A stretch of DNA of 5,014 bases, taken from NCBI GenBank assembly GCA_030824095.1, contig JAVBYK010000267.1, forward strand, positions 1 to 5,014, in the 5' to 3' direction. The notes under the pieces were generated by a model. It had not been told where the DNA came from. It made no database searches and saw only the letters and a program-made list of their open reading frames with translations. This document shows, in pieces, positions 4,611 through 5,014 of this stretch (within the stretch, counting starts at the first letter, position 1; each line of letters begins with the position of its first letter). This DNA comes from a bacterium (GTDB lineage: Bacteria; Pseudomonadota; Gammaproteobacteria; Burkholderiales; Burkholderiaceae_C). A program made the position numbers and the translations under genes.

Positions 4611-5014
4611 CTAGGAGCCCGGCGCCGCCATGCGCGCCAGGTCGGCGTGCTTTTCCTGCAGGTACTGCTCCAGGTCCAGCTCGTGCAGTTGCGCGGCATG
4701 GCGCTCGGTCAGCGCAAACCAGGCCCGCAGACGTGCCTCGGTCTGTGCCTGGGGCGTGCCGGTCTGCACGCTGGCATAGGCCTGCAGCGCCAGGTAGTTA
4801 CGCATGACGTTGCGCTCCAGCGAACCGCGCTCGCCCTGCACATGCTGCGCGCGGCCGTCCGGGTCCTTGCCCAGCACGGTGAAGCCGATCTTGGTGCGCC
4901 CGGCGGTGGCCAGGTACAGGTTCATCGCCATCTTGGCCAGTGAACTGATGGTGTAGGCATAGCCAAAGTGCAGGAACGTGCGCTGGTCATCCAGCGGCGT
5001 GGCCTCGAACACGA
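4611..5014 (-). CDS. Unrecognised protein, C-terminal part (possibly SRPBCC-like)
   Basis: An open frame enters from the right edge and ends at TAG (4613-4611), giving about 133 residues. A GTG sits at 5012, but the reading frame is open to the edge and the sequence there (VFEATPLDDQRTFLHFGYAY) reads like the middle of a beta sheet, so I treat it as an internal valine and the gene as truncated by the window. The order is two beta-like strands with a short turn, an alpha-helical stretch rich in Ala and Met (SSLAKMAMNLYLATAGRTK), one more strand (IGFTVLG), then a mainly helical, charged C-terminus. A strand-helix order of this kind would fit the end of an SRPBCC/START-type lipid-binding fold, but that is a guess from pattern. 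It converges on the thioesterase gene with nine bases between stop codons and no recognisable terminator. Codon use matches its neighbours. Confidence 0.65.
   Translation of the reverse strand, partial: VFEATPLDDQRTFLHFGYAYTISSLAKMAMNLYLATAGRTKIGFTVLGKDPDGRAQHVQGERGSLERNVMRNYLALQAYASVQTGTPQAQTEARLRAWFALTERHAAQLHELDLEQYLQEKHADLARMAAPGS

Noticed and set aside
4601..4612. Hairpin AGCG-TTGC-CGCT as a bidirectional terminator
   Set aside because: The stem has only four pairs, overlaps both stop codons and lacks a T run on either strand.
5010..5012. GTG at the right edge as the true start of the last gene
   Set aside because: The frame is open to the window edge and the first residues look like the interior of a beta-sheet domain, so the gene most likely begins outside the window.

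Overview
The window is GC-rich, tightly packed bacterial chromosome. Protein resemblance, base composition and C-rich start regions suggest a betaproteobacterium of the Burkholderiales, probably Comamonadaceae (Rhodoferax/Polaromonas/Acidovorax type). That placement is an inference from style and recalled homologues, not from a marker gene.

Layout, left to right. (1) Positions 1-67, minus strand: the first 22 codons of a metallo-beta-lactamase-fold hydrolase of the YcbL / glyoxalase II-like group, running off the left edge. (2) 94-1800, minus: a complete YbaL/KefB-type cation:proton antiporter with a C-terminal NAD-binding regulatory domain, 26 nt upstream of the hydrolase and in the same direction. 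(3) 1801-1904: a 104-nt divergent intergenic region with back-to-back candidate promoters and a small inverted repeat in the rightward leader. (4) 1905-2738, plus: a complete MlaF-type ABC ATPase, with no permease or MCE-protein gene after it. (5) 2805-4076, plus: a secreted protein of unknown function, with a signal peptide, two diverged copies of a 36-residue repeat and a large conserved-looking C-terminal domain. (6) 4095-4601, plus: a single-hotdog acyl-CoA thioesterase. (7) 4611-5014, minus: the C-terminal part of an unrecognised protein, convergent with the thioesterase and running off the right edge.

How the genes may work together. The antiporter and the glyoxalase II-like hydrolase form a plausible pair: Kef-type antiporters are classically gated by glutathione adducts, and glyoxalase II hydrolyses one such adduct, S-lactoylglutathione. 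The MlaF-like ATPase points to phospholipid transport between inner and outer membrane, but it must find its permease elsewhere. The secreted protein and the thioesterase show no obvious functional link to their neighbours.

No rRNA, tRNA, CRISPR array, insertion sequence, phage gene or attachment site was seen. There is no stretch over 300 bases without a gene. The best candidate for something undescribed is the secreted protein at 2805-4076; the rest looks like ordinary chromosomal housekeeping.
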